This document shows, piece after piece, positions 40,953-41,018 of a DNA stretch of 41,018 nt (positions within the stretch are counted from its first letter, which is position 1; every line of letters starts with the position of its first letter). The position numbers and the translations under genes were made by a program. This DNA is from Lutibacter sp. (lineage in GTDB: Bacteria; Bacteroidota; Bacteroidia; Flavobacteriales; Flavobacteriaceae): assembly GCF_021647475.1 (NCBI RefSeq), contig NZ_JAKIUR010000028.1, positions 1 through 41,018 of the forward strand, given 5' to 3'. The notes beneath the pieces were generated by a model, which had not been told where the DNA came from, made no database searches, and was given only the letters and a program-made list of their open reading frames with translations.

Positions 40953-41018
40953 ATGGCAAGAACAAAGTATGACAATGAGTTTAAGGTTATGATAGTTGAA
41001 CTATTAAAATCAGGGATT
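40953..41018 (+). CDS. IS3-family transposase OrfA, N-terminal fragment
   Basis: Only 22 codons are in the window: MARTKYDNEFKVMIVELL and four more. This is the characteristic start of the helix-turn-helix OrfA (Transposase_8 type) of IS3-family elements, which binds the terminal inverted repeats. The gene continues past the window end. Whether the element is intact cannot be seen. Confidence 0.8.
   Translation, partial: MARTKYDNEFKVMIVELLKSGI

Larger units (their letters stand above)
40897..41018 (+). mobile_element. Left end of an IS3-family-like element (partial)
   Basis: The element is placed from TGTCTACCTTTGATGTGACA, a TG-starting end typical of IS3 elements, through the first transposase codons to the window edge. 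The right end, the target duplication and the rest of the transposase lie outside. The boundary is inferred from the start of the terminal sequence and from where the upstream membrane-protein frame degenerates. Confidence 0.6.

Overview
The window is AT-rich, uses the Bacteroidota-type -7 element TAnnTTTG, shows no consistent Shine-Dalgarno sequences, and carries a gliding-type GldI lipoprotein, many SPII lipoproteins and carboxypeptidase-regulatory-like domains. All of this points to a marine-type member of the Flavobacteriaceae; the genus cannot be fixed from the sequence alone. No tRNA, rRNA or CRISPR array was seen. Most of the window is conserved housekeeping sequence; the right end (about 38.2-41.0 kb) is accessory.

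Layout. 0.2-4.2 kb (+): a DHH phosphoesterase, GldI and two further peptidyl-prolyl isomerase lipoproteins (one a cyclophilin-FKBP fusion), then a PAP2 phosphatase. 4.2-10.1 kb (-): an envelope glycosylation cluster with two GT39-like integral membrane transferases, two GT2 polyprenyl-phosphate sugar transferases, a protein made of two LAB_N units and a six-helix membrane protein. 10.6-13.7 kb (+): cysS, yidD, lgt and a pentapeptide-repeat protein. 14.1-18.5 kb (-): an M1 peptidase, a DUF6702-like protein and two tandem carboxypeptidase-regulatory-like paralogues. 18.6-27.3 kb: pepE (+), then on the minus strand prx, tpx-dgkA, and ftsK-lolA-lptG-ribB-DUF4369 lipoprotein. 27.7-33.7 kb: MATE transporter and a small acidic protein (+), an HhH-like membrane protein, an OmpA-like protein and a MutS2-like protein without Smr domain (-), and ung (+). 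34.0-38.0 kb (-): lipA, a divergent NRAMP-like transporter, an ECF sigma factor, a GT2 and a Cys-rich small protein.

Two families of short inverted-repeat elements are each present twice in opposite orientation. One is a roughly 180-bp MITE-like element with terminal inverted repeats and 8-9 bp target duplications (10.25 and 27.33 kb). The other is a roughly 205-bp BIME/REP-like element (13.8 and 33.7 kb).

The best candidate for something undescribed is at 38.5-40.9 kb. A 47-residue peptide gene has a double-glycine leader and a cationic two-cysteine core. A candidate promoter upstream has a spacer holding a run of 16 T. A strong hairpin separates the peptide gene from a secreted carboxypeptidase-regulatory-like protein and a membrane protein. 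The membrane protein appears to be cut at its 3' end by an IS3-like element that runs out of the window. This looks like a secreted-peptide (bacteriocin- or RiPP-like) locus whose processing and export genes are not in the window.
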